DNA of 64,000 nucleotides from NCBI RefSeq assembly GCF_014698935.1, contig NZ_JACVMN010000002.1, forward strand, positions 682,001-746,000, in the 5' to 3' direction. This DNA is from Flagellimonas sp. S3867 (lineage in GTDB: Bacteria; Bacteroidota; Bacteroidia; Flavobacteriales; Flavobacteriaceae). Of the stretch, positions 61,218 through 64,000 are shown piece after piece; position 1 is the stretch's first letter; the number at the start of each line of letters is the position of its first letter. The notes under the pieces were generated by a model, which saw nothing but the letters and a program-made list of their open reading frames with translations, did not search any database and was not told the DNA's origin. Made by a program: the position numbers and the translations under genes.

Positions 61218-64000
61218 TTGGAAGGTTACAATAACATTATAAGAAAGCTTAACGAGTTTACTAGAAGGTTCTACCTCAAACAATTGGTAAAGGGAACCCT
61301 ATTGTTTTTATCGTTGGGGCTATTGTTTTTCTTGGCGGTAATGTCACTTGAGTATACCCTTTGGTTAAATCAAAATTGGAGATTGGTCTTGTTTTTAATC
61401 TTTGTTTTGGTAGAGCTGTCCTTGCTTTATAAGTTCATTTTGATTCCCATATTCTATCTTTTCAAAGTAAAAAAGGGACTGTCCTACAAAGAGGCTGCAA
61501 AATTGATTGGCAAGCATTTTCCGAACATAGACGACAAGCTGTACAATCTATTGGAACTTTCTGAGAATCAAGAAAGGTCCGAATTGTTGTTAGCCAGTAT
61601 TGAACAGAAGAGTCAAAATCTCGACAATTTTACTTTTGCAAAGGCTGTTGATTTTAAAGAGAGTATGGGTTATGCCAAATATGCTATCGCTCCCATTTTA
61701 ATAATCACCATAATATGGCTTTCTGGTGACATTGCATCTTTTTTTAGTTCCTACACTCGAGTGGTCAATTATGACATGGCCTACGAACAACCCGCACCTT
61801 TTACCTTTCGAGTGTTGAATGACAAATTGAATGTTTTGGATAATGAACCGTTGACTGTTCAGGTGGAAATTATTGGAGATGTAAAGCCAGAAAACGTTTT
61901 TTTGGTAATTGATGGGGAACAGTTGTTGCTTCAGAAAAGTGAAAACATATTCACATATACTTTTGAGGCCCCAGTTAGTGAGACCGATTTTTACCTTACG
62001 GCCAACGGTTGGGATTCTAAGGATTATACTATTAGAAGCTTTCGCACACCCTCCGTTGTCGATTTTAAGATGAACTTTGTTTACCCGAAATATCTTCGGC
62101 GAATTTCCGATATGATAACTGGCACGGGTAATGCAGTTGTTCCCGAAGGAACAAAAGTTATATGGGAGATAGAGGGTCAAAATGTTGATGAAATTAAAAT
62201 GACATTGACCGACACCACAATTGCTTTCGTTAAAAATGAGAATAGCTTTATAAATAGCAACCATGTTTATAATAATTTCTCGTATGAGTTGAGCACTTCA
62301 AACACAAATGTTAAGGACTTTGAAAGATTGGGTTATCAATTGGAAGTGATCAAGGATGCATTCCCAGTTGTTGAGGTGGAGCAGATTTTGGATTCGATTA
62401 ACCCGAATCAATCTTTTTTCACCGGACAGGCTTCGGATGATTATAGGGTGAATAAGATTCAAGTTGTTAGCTATCCGCTTGACGATAGGGAAGATGTTCA
62501 GAGAATTGTTTTGGAGTCACCAAAAACAAATGTTCACCAGTTTTATTATACGTTTCCTTCTGGATTTAAATTAGAGGATGGAAGAAATTATAAGTTATTT
62601 TTTGAAGTTATTGACAATGACGGACTTAGGAATGGTAAGATAACAAAAAGCAGGGTATTTGATGCAACTCTTTTGAATGTTAATCAATTGAAAAACAAGG
62701 AGTTAGAGTTTCAAAACAATGTTTTGAATAACCTCGACAAGTCCTTGGAGAAGTACAAGGAGCAACAAGAAACACTTTCCAAAATCAATGATAAACAAAA
62801 GGAAGAAAACAGTTTAAACTTTGATGATAAAAATGAGATTAAAGACTTTCTGCACAAGCAGGAAGAACAGGAGCAGCTCATGGAAAAGTTTAGTAGACAG
62901 CTAAAAGAAAGTCTAAACAATGAAGAGGGTTCCGAGGAAATGAAGAAAATGCTCCAAGAAAGATTGGAACGTCAAGAATTGGAAGCTAGAAAGAATGAGA
63001 AGCTATTGGAAGAATTAAACAAACTTTCCGAAAAAATCAACAAAGAAGAATTAAAGAAAAAGCTTGAAGAACTTGGGAAGAAACAGAGTTCTGGTGCCAG
63101 GAATTTGGAACAAATTTTGGAGCTTACAAAACGCTACTATGTTACCGAAAAAATGGCTCAACTTTCCAAAGCATTGGAAAAGCTTTCAGAGAAGCAAGAG
63201 GAGCTGTCTAACGATTCAATTGCTAAACAAGAAGAAAAGGAGCAGGAAGAACTAAATAAGGATTTTCAAAAACTGTCCGAAGAAATTGATGAATTAAAAA
63301 AAGATAATGATCGGCTCAAGAAACCTATGGACATAGAGGTTTCAGATAGGCAGCAACAATCTATAAAAAGTGATCAAGAAGATGCATTAAATGAGTTACA
63401 AAAGAAGTCTGATGCTCAAAACTCTGATAAGCAAAGTGGTAATGATGCTAAGAAAGCAGCAGCTCAAAAGCAAAAATCGGCCGCCCAGAAAATGAAAGAA
63501 ATGAGTCAGTCCATGCAACAAAGTGCCATGGGCGGAGGAGGTTCATCTGACACGGAAGATGCTGAAATGTTACGGCAGATTTTGGATAATCTTGTCACTT
63601 TTTCTTTTAAACAAGAAAACTTGTTGGATAATGTGGAGAATGTTGATACTGATATTTCACAGTTTTCCAGAACGGTAAGGGACCAGAAAGAATTGAGACG
63701 CTTATTTGAACACGTTGACGATAGTTTGTTTGCGCTTTCTTTACGAAGGGTTGAGCTGTCGGAGTTTGTCAATGAGCAGATTACTGAGGTGTACTACAAC
63801 ATTGATAAATCCTTGGAAAGTATTGCGGACAATCAAGTATATCAGGGAGCTTCATATCAGCAATATGTGGTTAACGCAACAAATGCTTTGGCTGATTTCC
63901 TGGCCAACGTCCTGGACAATATGCAACAAAGCATGCAATCTGGTCAGGGTAGTGGTCAGGGTGGAGGTGACTTTCAACTTCCGGATATCATACAAGGACA
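61218..64000 (+). CDS. DUF4175-family membrane protein, 3' end outside window
   Basis: A frame open for 927 codons from TTG 61218 to the right edge with no stop. A stop (TGA) lies just upstream and no ATG is near, so TTG is the likely start (MEGYNNIIRKLNEFTRRFY). Two N-terminal membrane helices (GTLLFLSLGLLFFLAVMSLEYTLWL and RLVLFLIFVLVELSLLYKFI) and a third near residue 160 (IAPILIIT) are followed by a periplasmic-type beta region and from about residue 490 a very long charged coiled coil rich in Glu, Lys and Gln. This matches DUF4175 of Bacteroidota. Function is unknown. The remainder of the gene and its stop lie beyond 64000. Confidence 0.85.
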   Translation, partial: MEGYNNIIRKLNEFTRRFYLKQLVKGTLLFLSLGLLFFLAVMSLEYTLWLNQNWRLVLFLIFVLVELSLLYKFILIPIFYLFKVKKGLSYKEAAKLIGKHFPNIDDKLYNLLELSENQERSELLLASIEQKSQNLDNFTFAKAVDFKESMGYAKYAIAPILIITIIWLSGDIASFFSSYTRVVNYDMAYEQPAPFTFRVLNDKLNVLDNEPLTVQVEIIGDVKPENVFLVIDGEQLLLQKSENIFTYTFEAPVSETDFYLTANGWDSKDYTIRSFRTPSVVDFKMNFVYPKYLRRISDMITGTGNAVVPEGTKVIWEIEGQNVDEIKMTLTDTTIAFVKNENSFINSNHVYNNFSYELSTSNTNVKDFERLGYQLEVIKDAFPVVEVEQILDSINPNQSFFTGQASDDYRVNKIQVVSYPLDDREDVQRIVLESPKTNVHQFYYTFPSGFKLEDGRNYKLFFEVIDNDGLRNGKITKSRVFDATLLNVNQLKNKELEFQNNVLNNLDKSLEKYKEQQETLSKINDKQKEENSLNFDDKNEIKDFLHKQEEQEQLMEKFSRQLKESLNNEEGSEEMKKMLQERLERQELEARKNEKLLEELNKLSEKINKEELKKKLEELGKKQSSGARNLEQILELTKRYYVTEKMAQLSKALEKLSEKQEELSNDSIAKQEEKEQEELNKDFQKLSEEIDELKKDNDRLKKPMDIEVSDRQQQSIKSDQEDALNELQKKSDAQNSDKQSGNDAKKAAAQKQKSAAQKMKEMSQSMQQSAMGGGGSSDTEDAEMLRQILDNLVTFSFKQENLLDNVENVDTDISQFSRTVRDQKELRRLFEHVDDSLFALSLRRVELSEFVNEQITEVYYNIDKSLESIADNQVYQGASYQQYVVNATNALADFLANVLDNMQQSMQSGQGSGQGGGDFQLPDIIQG

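Noticed and set aside
61698..62264. 188-codon minus-strand ORF
   Set aside because: Antisense to the DUF4175 coding frame; no recognisable protein.

Overview
The window reads as a chromosomal segment of a low-GC member of the Bacteroidota, most likely a marine Flavobacteriaceae; the genus cannot be named from sequence alone. The evidence is a gliding-adhesin locus with type IX secretion (T9SS) type B C-terminal sorting domains and PorP/SprF proteins, many genes without Shine-Dalgarno sites, promoter-like TAnnTTTG elements of the Bacteroidota kind, GlnRS alongside GltX, and families typical of Flavobacteriia (DUF4175, DUF2807, CHU_C-type C-termini, rnpA next to an S41 protease).

Layout. 1-3.9 kb: 3' part of a 7TM sensor histidine kinase, then two secreted or outer-membrane beta-barrel proteins whose barrels resemble each other. 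3.9-8.9 kb: a CPA1 Na+/H+ antiporter with a TrkA-N domain, divergent from a UspA-SulP pair joined by a 4-base overlap with TTG starts. 9-16.7 kb: a metallo-beta-lactamase-fold hydrolase, a lipoprotein subtilase, an M1 peptidase, rnpA, an S41 protease and an alpha/beta hydrolase, all rightward and tightly packed. 16.8-22 kb: two sulfatases flanking a MarR module with a 24-bp palindromic operator over its promoter, a second copy of the operator motif, an unlisted 27-residue membrane peptide and a multi-pass membrane protein. 22.1-26.5 kb: a DUF2157-DUF4401-GDYXXLXY trio followed directly by a C5 DNA methyltransferase and an overlapping gene with a PD-(D/E)XK-like signature, a probable type II restriction-modification unit. 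26.5-29.1 kb: small accessory genes, an MNT-HEPN fusion and one reading frame cut by an in-frame stop. 29.1-32.3 kb: leftward metabolic and regulatory genes (VOC lipoprotein, AraC, GNAT, CDF transporter, rpiB). 32.3-33.0 kb: a 682-bp AT-rich divergent intergenic region with a long hairpin. 33.0-36.6 kb: rnr, a DUF2807 protein and a LysE exporter.

The dominant feature is a leftward operon from 56,350 to 37,297: an Ig-like T9SS cargo protein, a PorP/SprF barrel fused to coiled coil and two SPOR-like domains, a 4,581-residue SprB-like repeat adhesin, and a separate SprF-like barrel. Order and content match the Flavobacterium johnsoniae sprC-sprD-sprB-sprF gliding operon. Downstream on the same strand lie folB and two tRNA-Cys(GCA) genes, one with an unusual C at position 33. 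56.6-64 kb: glnS, an SPFH/band-7 protein, gltX, and a DUF4175 membrane protein that runs off the right edge (open reading frame 61,218-64,000).

No insertion sequence, prophage, CRISPR array or rRNA was seen. The strongest candidates for new biology are the MarR/mini-membrane-peptide module, the architecture of the spr operon, the C33 tRNA-Cys copy and the overlapping methyltransferase-nuclease pair.
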